Assembly: GCA_016715465.1 (NCBI GenBank)
Contig: JADKAA010000024.1
Coordinates: 1,673,465-1,737,464, forward strand
Source of the DNA: Saprospiraceae bacterium
GTDB lineage: Bacteria; Bacteroidota; Bacteroidia; Chitinophagales; Saprospiraceae
DNA: 64,000 nt
Reading direction: 5' to 3'
Shown: positions 1 through 8,024 of the stretch, piece by piece
Numbering within the stretch: the stretch's first letter is position 1
Layout: each line of letters starts with the position of its first letter
Position numbers and translations under genes: made by a program
The notes under the pieces: model-generated
What the model was told of the DNA's origin: nothing
Databases searched by the model: none
Seen by the model: only the letters and a program-made list of their open reading frames with translations

Positions 1-316
1 GGCCCCTCGTCCCTGACCCCTCGTCCCTGACCCCTCGCCCCTGACCCTGGCCCCTGACCCCTCACCCCTGACTCCTCCCCCCTTACTCCTCACCCCTGGC
101 CCCTGACCCCTGGCCCCTGATCCCTGACCCCTCGTCCCTGACCCCTCACCCCTGGCCCCTCACCCCTGACCCCTGACCCCTGGCCCCTGGCCCCTGATCC
201 CTGACCCCTCGTCCCTGACCCCTCACCCCTGGCCCCTCACCCCTGACCCCTGACCCCTGACCCCTGGCCCCTGATCCCTGGCCCCTGATCCCTGGCCCCT
301 GATCCCTGGCCCCTGA
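1..316. repeat. Heptanucleotide array, consensus NNYCCCT
   Basis: About 45 consecutive 7-base units share a fixed YCCCT core, while the first two bases vary (GG, GA, CG, CA, GT-like). The array starts at or before the window edge and stops 3 bases before the stop codon of the M14 peptidase gene on the minus strand. The same heptamer logic appears at 3506-3535 and 11640-11735, so this is a genome-wide repeat class rather than a local slip. An open frame across it on the minus strand encodes only a Gly/Arg/Gln heptad pattern and is not a gene. Confidence 0.9.
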
Positions 317-318
317 AA

Positions 319-2924
319 TCACCGCTCCATACTGCTGCTTTCGATCACCGGACCAAAAAACAGTGCATTGGCAAAAACCCGGAATCCACCCCACCAATAA
401 CCCCGGAACAACACATTGTCACTGAAACATATGATACTGCCCTTTCCAAGACTATGTACGGTTGCCGCTGCACTACCCTGTACACGAGTATCAAAATTGC
501 GGGGTGCATAACCCGAAAGTACCGGCGAGTTTGCCGCATAACGCAATGGAGTGGCAAATTCATTTTCGGTCAGTTTGTATATGGCATCGCCCTGTTTGAA
601 AAGGGGAAGTTGGTTATCCCCAAGGCCAAAACACAAAGGGTGACTCAAATCGGCAATACTATTAAAAATGGCGCCACCTATAACCCTGGAACCCAGAATG
701 TCATCTGCCTGACCATATGGGCGCTGCCTTGTTTTATCCTCTCCCTTGCTCTTGTCTGCTTCGGCGAGATTGATTTTGGCCCAGGATTTGGATTTTATCA
801 GGTCAATGGCTTTTGACATGGCGATGACCCGGCCACCCTGTCGAATCCAGTCTTCAATCTTTTTCCCTGTGTTTTCATTGAGGTCATTGTAATTTCCTTC
901 GACAAGGATCATAGTTGTATACCGGTTGAGGTCTGCCTGGGTAAGGTCTTTTTTGTCAATCATGGTTATCGGCAACTGAAGCCGGGTATCCATATAATGC
1001 CACAATTCGCCGGCATCATATGGGGATACGCCCTGCCCAATGATTGTAAACACAGAAGGTTTTTCCAAACCAGGTACATCGGGATGTCCGACTGAAAGTC
1101 CCTCGCCGGCCATACCTCCAACAATACCCGTAGCAACGACCTGAAATTGAGTTGAAAGGGCACAAATCTTTTCTTTTAATTCAGTGCGGCTGTATTTTTG
1201 TCCCTGAATGGGAATTACCAAAGATCCGGCTCCCAGATGTACACTCCCCCTTTTACTCGACACATGTAAGCCTTGCGTCGTCGTTCTTACCATAATCCCA
1301 TCATCCAAAAGGCCATATAAAAATGCAGGAGCAAATGCTTGTTGCCATTCCACTACAAAGGCGTAGTCATCATCTTTACATACACAACTTTTATCCCCTT
1401 CAGGTACATTCGTCAGTGCTTTTTGCCCTGCGATGTGCAACTCGGTAGTGAATTTATCGAGTTCATCGTACTGCAGGTCAAATGCCAGGGGCAGGGTCCA
1501 TGTCGATACGTCGTAAAATATGCTGTCCTTAAAATGGCGCACCTTCTCAAACAGGGTCTTTACCAGCCTGCCCTGCTTTTGTGCTATAGGTATGATGTAG
1601 CTGCCGGCCTGAGGATAGGAATTGTTTTTCAGGCTCAGCATTTTTTTGATGGGGTAGATCTCGATCTTGTGACGGAGCATCACATCGATCATCTGTGAAA
1701 GTTTAACAGCATCAGCGTCATAGATCACGTAACCTTGTACTGCTTCCTTTTGATTGTCTATGGCCCAATCGGTGTAAAAACTTTTTTTATACTCCAGTAA
1801 TTCAGTTCTCAAACTGACACAAGCGCGTTGCGTTGACAAGGAAGTTACCACCTGATTGCGTATGGTAAATGGAAACGACAACAAACCGTTTTTACTTTCC
1901 TGCAAATGTCCCCTTGAACTGGCCTGTTCAAATAAAATGCCCACACCGCCATGGATATCGGGATAGGTGGAACCTTTTCCGTAATAAAAGTCGTCAAAAC
2001 TTTCTTTGGTGTAGTATAGTGAACCGATGGAGTCTAATGCCGATGCGTGAAATGCCGCAATGGATTCAGTGAGTTCCTGGTTCTTTACCGGAGTGTTGGG
2101 ATTGGTTCGGGAAGGAACTCCCGGTTGAAAAAAGAAAGTAGAATTGGTGCCCATTTCGTGATGGTCGGTAAGCACATTGGGCTTCCAGTCATGATAGTTT
2201 TTTACCCGGGCTTTTGACTCCGGATGGGTGAGCAATAGCCAGTCCCTGTTGAGGTCAAACCAGTAATGGTTGGTGCGACCTCCCGGCCACATTTCGTTGT
2301 ATTCCCGGGTCATCGGGTCTGTGATCAGGTTTTTTCCCCGGTGACTATTGGCCCAGGTGGCAAAACGCGTGACGCCGTCCGGATTGTAGCATGGGTCAAG
2401 CAGGATGAAGCAGTTGCTTAGGGTAGCTGTCACTTCTCCACTTTGTCCGGCAGCCAGGTAATAGGCCACCAGCATGGAAGCATTGACGCCGCTGGGCTCA
2501 TTGCCGTGGATGCTGTAACCCTGATATAAAACGACCGGCAGCCCTGAAAGGTCGACCTTATTTGCCTTATCCGCTTCCGTAAGTTCCTGATGTGCCCGCT
2601 GGATTTCACCTTTTCTTTTCAGGTTTTCCGGAGTACTGATGTACAGGTTGATCAGCGGCCGGTTCTCATGGGTGCGTCCAATTTCCGCATATTCTACCCG
2701 GTCTGATTCCTGTGCAAGAAGTTTCATGTAATCAACCAACCGGTCATGACTCACATGCCATTCCCCAACCTGGTGTCCCAGAAATTTTTCAGGCGTGGTG
2801 ATGGCCGCATCATACGCGATGTCCGGCAGGAAGTAGGTAATTGGTTTTTTAAGGTATTATTGTTCAGTTGCCCCATCAGCGGCAAGATCAAAAGCCCAAA
2901 AAGAAAAACAAGGATAGGTCTCAT
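319..2924 (-). CDS. Secreted M14-family zinc carboxypeptidase (one frameshift)
   Basis: The protein is a peptidase of the carboxypeptidase A/M14 superfamily, probably periplasmic or secreted. The zinc site is visible as the HGNE pair in 'YSIHGNEPSG' plus the later His in 'LTDHHEMG'. The likely catalytic Glu lies in 'LFEQASSRG'. A conserved 'DLNRDW' follows the first ligands. The main frame is open only from 2754, but the minus strand upstream encodes a signal peptide starting at ATG 2924 (MRPILVFLFGLLILPLMGQ). Adding one A to the A6 run at 2845-2850 joins the two frames as LKKPITYFLPDIAYD, giving about 868 aa. No T9SS C-terminal domain is seen; the tail is a glutamine-amidotransferase-like segment. 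The missing base is more likely a consensus error than decay, because the rest of the frame is clean. Confidence 0.85.
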
Positions 2925-3000
2925 GTGGCATGGTTTGAAAGCAAAAATAGAAAAAGATAGTGAATTAACCCCTAGTTCATGGTCCCAAGCTTATTAGTTT

Positions 3001-3530
3001 GTAGATGCCGCTCACGGGGCTCGCGGTTCCCTCTCTTTTAATTGCCGCAGGCAATTGAATTGTCCCTGCGGGACAACCCTTCGGTCATCCCTAACCCCTG
3101 AATTGCAGATGCCGCTCGCGTGGCTCGCGGTTCCCTCTCTTTTAATTGCCGCAGGCAATTGAATTGTCCCTGCGGGACAACCGTTCGGTCATCCCTGGCC
3201 CCTGAATTGTAGATGCCGCTCGCGTGGCTCGCGGTTCCCTCTCTTTAATTGCCGCAGGCAATTGAATTGCCCTGCGGGACAACCGTTCGGTCATCCCTAA
3301 CCCCTGAATTGCAGATGCCGCTCGCGTGGCTCGCGGTTCCCTCTCTTTTAATTGCCGCAGGCAATTGAATTGTCCCTGCGGGACAACCGTTCGGTCATCC
3401 CTAACCCCTGAATTGTAGATGCCGCTCGCGTGGCTCGCGGTTCCCTCACTTTTAATTGCCGCAGGCAATTGAATTGTCCCTGCGGGACAACCGTTCGGTC
3501 ATCCTTAACCCCTAGCCCCTAGCCCCTAAT
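3001..3530. repeat. Five tandem copies of a 104-bp repeat
   Basis: Units begin at 3001, 3105, 3209, 3311 and 3415 (spacings 104, 104, 102, 104). Each holds two small palindromes, AATTGCCGCAGGCAATT and GTCCCTGCGGGAC, a GC-rich GATGCCGCTCGCGTGGCTCG segment, and a heptamer-like end (TCCCTAACCCCTGAATTG). Copies differ at only a few bases. The last unit runs into CCCCTAG heptamers that overlap the 3' end of the next gene. The palindromes recall REP/BIME intergenic repeats, but the class is not one I can name. The minus-strand frame at 3142-3468 is a by-product of the repeat. Confidence 0.93.
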
Positions 3531-4083
3531 CCCTTGTAATGCTATCCGCCGGTATTTTCTTTTCCGTATCCCAAAAGGCAGAAACATTCACGATATTCCA
3601 TCCCTGTGAATCCTTTTCCATGATGCGGGTCTCCCGACTTATTCTGTAAAACTTACCATCCGCATCTGCATTGTACTGTTTCCACATCAGGTAGGCAGCA
3701 TGGTCGTTGAAAAATTTCACCACGGGCTTTTCTCTTTTTACATCGGGATGAATAATTTTTTTACCATTTTGATAGTACTTTTCAATCCAGGCTTTTCCCT
3801 GAGCATTGATCTTGTCCCATCCCACCGCTGCGTCAGCGGAGCCGTCGGAATTGTTCCAGGCTTGCAGGGCATAGGGACTGTGGCTCCAGTGTTTTGCCCA
3901 TGCCTCATATTTGCCATCAAAGAAGTTTTTGGTTTCTCCTTCGATGGTATTCATGATGGCCGCAGTTTCTGTTGCTTCATCAAATTTAGTGATTTGCATT
4001 TTCTGTGCAGGTGGCTCAGAGGGAGCATTACAACTGAAAGTAAATAGCAATGTCAAAAAAGATAAGGAATAAAAAAAATTCAT
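3526..4083 (-). CDS. NTF2-like (SnoaL/DUF4440-type) lipoprotein
   Basis: This is a 185-aa predicted lipoprotein. The N-terminus MNFFYSLSFLTLLFTFSC has a lipobox ending in Cys18, followed by a linker and one alpha+beta domain. The pattern 'IEGETKNFFDGKYEAWAKHWS...' with a later 'WNIVNVSAFWDTEK' is typical of the nuclear transport factor 2-like fold used by SnoaL and DUF4440 proteins. Such proteins bind small ligands or act as minor catalytic or stress-related partners; no specific substrate can be read here. The stop codon lies inside the degenerate heptamer tail of the 104-bp array, so array growth has reached the very end of the gene. It looks monocistronic, with 700 bp of empty sequence upstream. 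The fold call is fairly secure and the function is open. Confidence 0.75.
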   Translation of the reverse strand: MNFFYSLSFLTLLFTFSCNAPSEPPAQKMQITKFDEATETAAIMNTIEGETKNFFDGKYEAWAKHWSHSPYALQAWNNSDGSADAAVGWDKINAQGKAWIEKYYQNGKKIIHPDVKREKPVVKFFNDHAAYLMWKQYNADADGKFYRISRETRIMEKDSQGWNIVNVSAFWDTEKKIPADSITRD

Positions 4084-4790
4084 AATAAAAGTTTATGGAA
4101 AGTATTATGAAGTAAATGTAAGAATTACATTTGAATCCAGTAAAACTGCTTTTTGAAACTCTCCAAAATTGGACGGAGGTGTCTCGTTTTTCTTTATCTT
4201 CATCATCATTTGCCGAAATGATTTAATTTGTTAAAAATAGTATTTCTGCGGCCTTAGCATTATAAATATAACGTGCTTGTCATATGTGTTCCTTGCATTT
4301 TAGCACCCTAACACCAGATCACCGCAACACCTGCCACTTCATGTTAGGCAGGCCAAATCACTCATCCCTAAACTGTCTGACAGGCTCAGCCAGGTTGATT
4401 CCAATCTGAAAAACGCTTCAATATTATTTTAGTGGAAATTTAAAACTTAATCCCTCTTTTTACCATTTCCGCAGCTAACTTTTCTTAAATTTTCCTGCAC
4501 TTACTCTGTTTTTGAAGCTCGAGGTGCCACTTCACCCTTTCTTTAAAACCAGGATTTTTTGGCATTTTGTGATGCTCATGCCATGCTTTGTTAATTTTCA
4601 TGATAGTTTTCATTTAAGGGTAAGTAAATATGCCAGGGTGACACTAAGTACAGGAATCGCTAGGTAACTAAGTCAGATTTCCCTTTCCTGTCTAACTGTT
4701 GTTAGTCTGGTATATTGCTCGGTGTCCGGGTGCTCGGTTGCCGGTAGTCTGACCTGTCTAACTGGCGTTAGCCAGGTAGATTTCCCTACA
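4084..4790. other. Intergenic region with two copies of a CCTGTCTAACTG element
   Basis: No credible reading frame is seen in these 707 bases. Two copies of a short element, CCTGTCTAACTG at 4687-4698 and 4753-4764, are each followed by a GTTAG that can pair with the CTAAC (small hairpin). The same 12-mer occurs inverted at 7989-8000 and direct at 31603-31614. The frame at 4722-4940 only shadows the membrane-protein gene. Confidence 0.6.
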
Positions 4791-6077
4791 TCATTTAAAC
4801 CCAAACATCAAAGGAAACAAAAATACCACCATCGCAGCCCAGATCATGTAAACAGGCACATACGCTGCAATGGTTCTTTCCACTTTTTCTATTTCTTCCT
4901 TGCCATTCAGAGACCTGATAAGTCTATAAGTAACCAATAAAAGATGGACCAAAATCAGGATGTTGCTTCCCAGCACGGCAAAACGGTTTGGAGTCAGACC
5001 CCACTCAGAAATCCTGAATAAAATGGCTGAGAGCGCAATGCCGTTTATCGCGATGGTCACCACTGAAAGCGCTGTCAACATGATCTTTTCTATCTTACTT
5101 CCCGGGTTTTTCACGAGTTCTGAAGTGGAAAACAGGATGATGGCCATTACAGCAATGAGCAACACATTGAAAATCAGTAGAAACTCCCGGTTGTTATAGG
5201 GGTCTTTGCCGGTAATGATTACCGCGGTGAGATACGACACGAGTATCACGAGCACCATAGGGGTAAAGATCCGCGCAATGACGGGGGAGATTTTGTTGAC
5301 CAATTGTGGGTTGGTAAGTACCAAATATACCGCTAAAATGGGAATGGCCGGAATGCCCCAAACCGCCAGGTAATTTTCAAAGGCATAGGCCAGGTCTATT
5401 TCTATGAGATTGAAGAGGCCGAAGGTGATCGATGTCATGACAACCCCTGCCATCAGCAGGATTGCCATCATGACCGCAAGATCGCCATTGAACCTCAGGA
5501 AATCGAAGCGCAGGGACATGTTGTCAAACTTAGCTCCTATAAATGATATGCCAACCACCGACCATAATAGCATTGGCAGGTGAATGCTGGCCAGGATGAG
5601 TGTGTCGCTATTTGTGCTTTTTGGAAGCAGGTTGATGTAGACTGCAGCTATAATGAATACGGTCATTACCATCAGCCATTTCACCATGGAGAGGCCATTT
5701 TTCCAGCAAAAATAGGAAGCTATGATCGGAAAGACGATAAAGCCAACGTTCCGCTGGTAAAACAGATCAGGCTCCTGACCGGTGAAGCCCGGTATTTTGG
5801 CAATGAAACCGGCGACAACAATGGCCAAAGCTACAAGCAGCCATTCTTTCCGGATTTCTCCGTTTTGCCCGCTTTTCACCGGATTCAATCTGGCGTGCCA
5901 CACGCGGGCAACGGCATCCTGTTTGATGTTTTCATAAGCAAGGTTGAAAGCTTGCCTGAACAATGATTTTTGTTCCTGGTATAAACTTTCCAGTCTTTGG
6001 GCATCACCCAGATTGTTTACAATTTCTTCCTGCATGGTGGCCAGGCTGGAGGTGGGGACTGTTTTTTTTTCTTTCAT
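4791..6077 (-). CDS. Multi-spanning membrane protein (DUF4153-like), about 11 TM helices
   Basis: This protein of about 428 aa has a soluble N-terminus of about 85 residues (a helical segment with 'NLGDAQRLESLYQEQKSLFRQAFNLAYENI') followed by about 11 hydrophobic helices to the C-terminus ('MVVFLFPLMFGFK'). The layout resembles the DUF4153 membrane family common in Bacteroidota, but I see no motif that settles it. I chose ATG 6077 (MKEKKTVP) over an upstream in-frame ATG at 6110, because the upstream stretch overlaps an operator-like sequence at 6092-6113 that also precedes the gene starting at 7063. It lies 51 bases downstream of a winged-helix regulator gene on the same strand and is probably controlled by it. 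The transport or signalling role is unknown. Confidence 0.6.
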   Translation of the reverse strand: MKEKKTVPTSSLATMQEEIVNNLGDAQRLESLYQEQKSLFRQAFNLAYENIKQDAVARVWHARLNPVKSGQNGEIRKEWLLVALAIVVAGFIAKIPGFTGQEPDLFYQRNVGFIVFPIIASYFCWKNGLSMVKWLMVMTVFIIAAVYINLLPKSTNSDTLILASIHLPMLLWSVVGISFIGAKFDNMSLRFDFLRFNGDLAVMMAILLMAGVVMTSITFGLFNLIEIDLAYAFENYLAVWGIPAIPILAVYLVLTNPQLVNKISPVIARIFTPMVLVILVSYLTAVIITGKDPYNNREFLLIFNVLLIAVMAIILFSTSELVKNPGSKIEKIMLTALSVVTIAINGIALSAILFRISEWGLTPNRFAVLGSNILILVHLLLVTYRLIRSLNGKEEIEKVERTIAAYVPVYMIWAAMVVFLFPLMFGFK

Positions 6078-6091
6078 TTGATAATAATTGT

Positions 6092-6113
6092 AAAGTACTT
6101 TGCAAAACAAAGT
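6092..6113 (-). promoter_or_regulatory. Operator-like dyad, copy 1
   Basis: Read on the minus strand this is ACTTTG, five bases, then CAAAGTACTTT, lying 15 bases before ATG 6077. ACTTTG and CAAAGT form an inverted repeat. An identical 17-base skeleton occurs at 7076-7097, also just before a start codon in the same cluster. It overlaps a near-match to the -7 box (TTACTTTG), a position suited to repression. Confidence 0.6.
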
Positions 6114-6128
6114 AAAAAGGTAAAAAAA

Positions 6129-6428
6129 TTAGTTTGACAACCGTATCAGTTTTTCCAATGCATCCAGGTGTGCATTAAAGGCATTTTTCCCAGCTTTCGA
6201 CGCGCTATAGGTGGTATTTGGTTTTTTCCCAACAAATTGTTTTTTGACATTGATGTACTTGAGTTTTTCCAGGGCGCTCAGGTGACTGGCCAGATTGCCA
6301 TCCGTGACCTGCAACTGTTCCTTGAGCGCATTGAAGTCTGCTGCTTCATTGACCAAAAGAATGGACATGATGCCCAGCCTCATGCGGCTTTCAAATGCTT
6401 TATTCAGGTCTGTGATAAAATTTTTCAC
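6129..6428 (-). CDS. Winged-helix transcriptional regulator (MarR/ArsR-like, HTH_34 type)
   Basis: This is a 99-aa DNA-binding protein. The segment 'FESRMRLGIMSILLVNEAADFNALKEQLQVTDGNLASHLSALEKLKYINVKKQFVGKKPNTTYSASKAGKNAF' is a one-domain winged helix: helix-turn-helix with recognition helix 'TDGNLASHLSALEKL', then the wing 'VKKQFVGKKPNTTY'. I chose GTG at 6428 because it overlaps the TGA of the upstream gene (GTGA) and gives the exact family length. The longer frame to 6527 would read through the neighbour. Translational coupling to the membrane protein suggests the two work together. A shared dyad before both membrane-protein genes is the obvious candidate operator. The signal it responds to is unknown. 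Confidence 0.85.
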   Translation of the reverse strand: MKNFITDLNKAFESRMRLGIMSILLVNEAADFNALKEQLQVTDGNLASHLSALEKLKYINVKKQFVGKKPNTTYSASKAGKNAFNAHLDALEKLIRLSN

Positions 6429-7063
6429 TTTTCGTATTTGTAGTACATGGCAACGCCGTAAAAAATGTGAAGCAGGCCAAAGCCAAATGCCCAGAACAGC
6501 AGTCCATATTCGGGATAGACGGAGCAAATAAGGCCTGTGACGATCTGGGCCATACCCAAAAACCGCACATCCTCCAGGGTGTATTTACCGGCGTTCAGCA
6601 GCGCCATGCCGTAAAAGAGCAGGGATGACGGAGCAATGAAAGCCAGTTCGCCGTGGTAGAGCAGGATGGCACAAAAGAGGGCACCGGTCACCAGCGGAAT
6701 GGCGAGGTTCACCGTCAGCCTTTTTGCCGGAGCATCCCAGATGGTATGACCATCCTTTTGCGCTTTTTGCCTCGTAAGCACCAGGGCAGAGAAAAGGGAT
6801 ATCAGAAACACGACCACCAGATCTGCCAGCAGGAAGGTATAAAAGCCCTGGTTTGGACTGCCATCCGGCAGCTGAGCCAAACGATAATAGGCAGGTTCGG
6901 TAAGGGAAAGCCCCAGGTACAGGTAGGCAACAGCCACACCCCCGATCGCCGTGATCCCTGCGATCACTCCGGTGAGCCCACTCAGGGAAAGAAACCGGGA
7001 CGATCGTTCCATCAGGGAGCGTATTTCTTTCAGTGTTTCCAGTTGTTCTTGCGGTGATTCCAT
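6425..7063 (-). CDS. Conserved membrane protein upstream of the winged-helix regulator
   Basis: This 212-aa protein starts with an amphipathic helix (MESPQEQLETLKEIRSLMERSSRF) and continues with about six hydrophobic segments, ending 'YGVAMYYKYEK'. I do not recognise a named family; in Bacteroidota, similar short membrane proteins sit directly before HTH_34 regulators. Its stop codon overlaps the regulator's GTG by 4 bases. An operator-like dyad lies 13 bases before the start codon and contains TAACTTTG, a perfect TAnnTTTG -7 box, so expression is probably autoregulated by the downstream regulator. It may act as a sensor or as the regulated target; nothing in the sequence decides between these. 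Confidence 0.7.
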   Translation of the reverse strand: MESPQEQLETLKEIRSLMERSSRFLSLSGLTGVIAGITAIGGVAVAYLYLGLSLTEPAYYRLAQLPDGSPNQGFYTFLLADLVVVFLISLFSALVLTRQKAQKDGHTIWDAPAKRLTVNLAIPLVTGALFCAILLYHGELAFIAPSSLLFYGMALLNAGKYTLEDVRFLGMAQIVTGLICSVYPEYGLLFWAFGFGLLHIFYGVAMYYKYEK

Positions 7064-7075
7064 TTATTTAGTTTA

Positions 7076-7097
7076 AAAGTACTTTGAAACGCAAAGT
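7076..7097 (-). promoter_or_regulatory. Operator-like dyad, copy 2, overlapping a -7 box
   Basis: On the minus strand this reads ACTTTG, five bases, CAAAGTACTTT, 13 bases before ATG 7063. It matches copy 1 (6092-6113) in all 17 fixed positions, with a different 5-base spacer. TAACTTTG within and just before it fits the Bacteroidota -7 consensus TAnnTTTG. Confidence 0.65.
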
Positions 7098-7131
7098 TAG
7101 CGAAAATTTCAAATCCGCAAAATATTTGTTT

Positions 7132-7290
7132 TAATTTTTTAGAAGACATTGTTATGGCTGCCATGAAAACACTGTGGGAAATATCCTTCAGGAATACCGG
7201 GAAGATGGCATCACCAGTCTGGCCAATTGCGTTTCCTGCCACACGAGCAGCGATGAAGGTGAAGGGGGTAGGGGCGATAATGACGATTAA
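7132..7290 (+). pseudogene. 3' remnant of a two-heme c-type cytochrome
   Basis: A short plus-strand frame, opened by a stop at 7132-7134 and closed by TAA at 7288-7290, encodes CYGCH, then 'ENTVGNILQEYREDGITSLAN', then CVSCH and a Glu/Gly/Asp-rich tail. Two CxxCH heme-attachment motifs 29 residues apart, followed at once by a stop and a terminator hairpin, look like the C-terminal end of a secreted cytochrome. There is no start codon, signal peptide or upstream frame, and the next gene begins only 70 bases away on the other strand. It is therefore a truncated relic rather than a working gene. Confidence 0.7.
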
Positions 7291-7311
7291 AAAAGGGAAA
7301 CCCTTTTTTAA
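7289..7311. terminator. Bidirectional rho-independent terminator
   Basis: AAAAAAGGG, loop AAA, CCCTTTTTT is a perfect palindrome with a U-run in both directions. It sits after the cytochrome remnant (plus strand) and after the DUF1573 gene (minus strand). Confidence 0.85.
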
Positions 7312-7350
7312 GAATTTCCCTTTTGGCTAACTTAGCTATTTTTCAATCAT

Positions 7351-7779
7351 CTATTTCGTAAGCTCGAACGTATAGTTCACGATTTTAAGGATTTGTGAAT
7401 TGGTTTTTTTATCCTTGTTTTTAAGGTAAATGTCCACATCCACCGAAGTTTCATGCATGTCTTTTTCTTTGCTGTCGAAGATTACATTGACTACCCCTTT
7501 TTCTCCCACTTTGATTGGCTTGCGTGTCCAATCAAGGGTGGTACAGTCGCATCCGGAAACGATCTCGATCTCGATGGTCTCTGTTCCCGTATTGGTAAAT
7601 ACATAGTCAAAGGTTTTTTTATCTCCTTTTTTCATCTTGCCCAGGGCTATGGTCTCTTTGTCAAAGGTCATTTGCACTGCAGGCTTGGCCTTGGCTGGTG
7701 TGGTGGCCTTTTGTGCAAAAACGGCCGTGAAGGTGAAAAGCATTAAAATGGAAAATGTAATTTTTTTCAGTGGTTGCAT
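7351..7779 (-). CDS. Secreted DUF1573 domain protein
   Basis: This 142-aa exported protein has a signal peptide (MQPLKKITFSILMLFTFTAVFAQ) followed by one Ig-like DUF1573 domain. The family signature is clear: 'FDKETIALGKMKKGDKKTFDYVFTNTG', then the Cys motif 'SGCDCTTLDW', 'KVGEKGVVNVIFDSKEK' and a C-terminal strand set. DUF1573 proteins are abundant in the Bacteroidota periplasm or outer membrane; no enzymatic role is established. The gene stands alone, with the repeat region upstream and a bidirectional terminator downstream. Length is normal for a single-domain member, with no extra sorting domain. Confidence 0.9.
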   Translation of the reverse strand: MQPLKKITFSILMLFTFTAVFAQKATTPAKAKPAVQMTFDKETIALGKMKKGDKKTFDYVFTNTGTETIEIEIVSGCDCTTLDWTRKPIKVGEKGVVNVIFDSKEKDMHETSVDVDIYLKNKDKKTNSQILKIVNYTFELTK

Positions 7780-7946
7780 TTTTACTTAGTATTGATTATT
7801 CAGTAAGACAAATTTCGTGCGAAAATGTTACAATGCCACAAATATTCTCCATTAAGGAAGTGTTAAAGTTTTAAGTAGTTATAAAACAATTAATTACATA
7901 TATAAAATATATATAACGATTAAGGTCGGAAGATTGGTAATCCCAA

Positions 7947-7968
7947 CGGTTACCGGTTCGGGTAACCG
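7947..7968. other. Perfect 8-bp hairpin
   Basis: CGGTTACC, loop GGTTCG, GGTAACCG. It lies between the DUF1573 gene and the 339-bp repeat array, 170 bases upstream of the DUF1573 start. No poly-T follows directly, so it is not a clear terminator; its function is unknown. Confidence 0.5.
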
Positions 7969-8024
7969 GTTATATTTCTGGGTAGAGCCAGTTAGACAGG
8001 TAGATTGTCTTAGCGGGTAGTATA

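Noticed and set aside
146..397. 83-aa Gly/Arg-rich frame on the minus strand
   Set aside because: Pure translation of the heptamer array running into the end of the M14 gene.
3142..3468. 108-aa frame on the minus strand
   Set aside because: Translation of the 104-bp repeat units; period and content follow the DNA repeat.
7030..7242. 70-aa minus-strand frame before the regulator cluster
   Set aside because: It overlaps the operator and the start of the membrane-protein gene, and runs antisense to the cytochrome remnant with no protein-like features.
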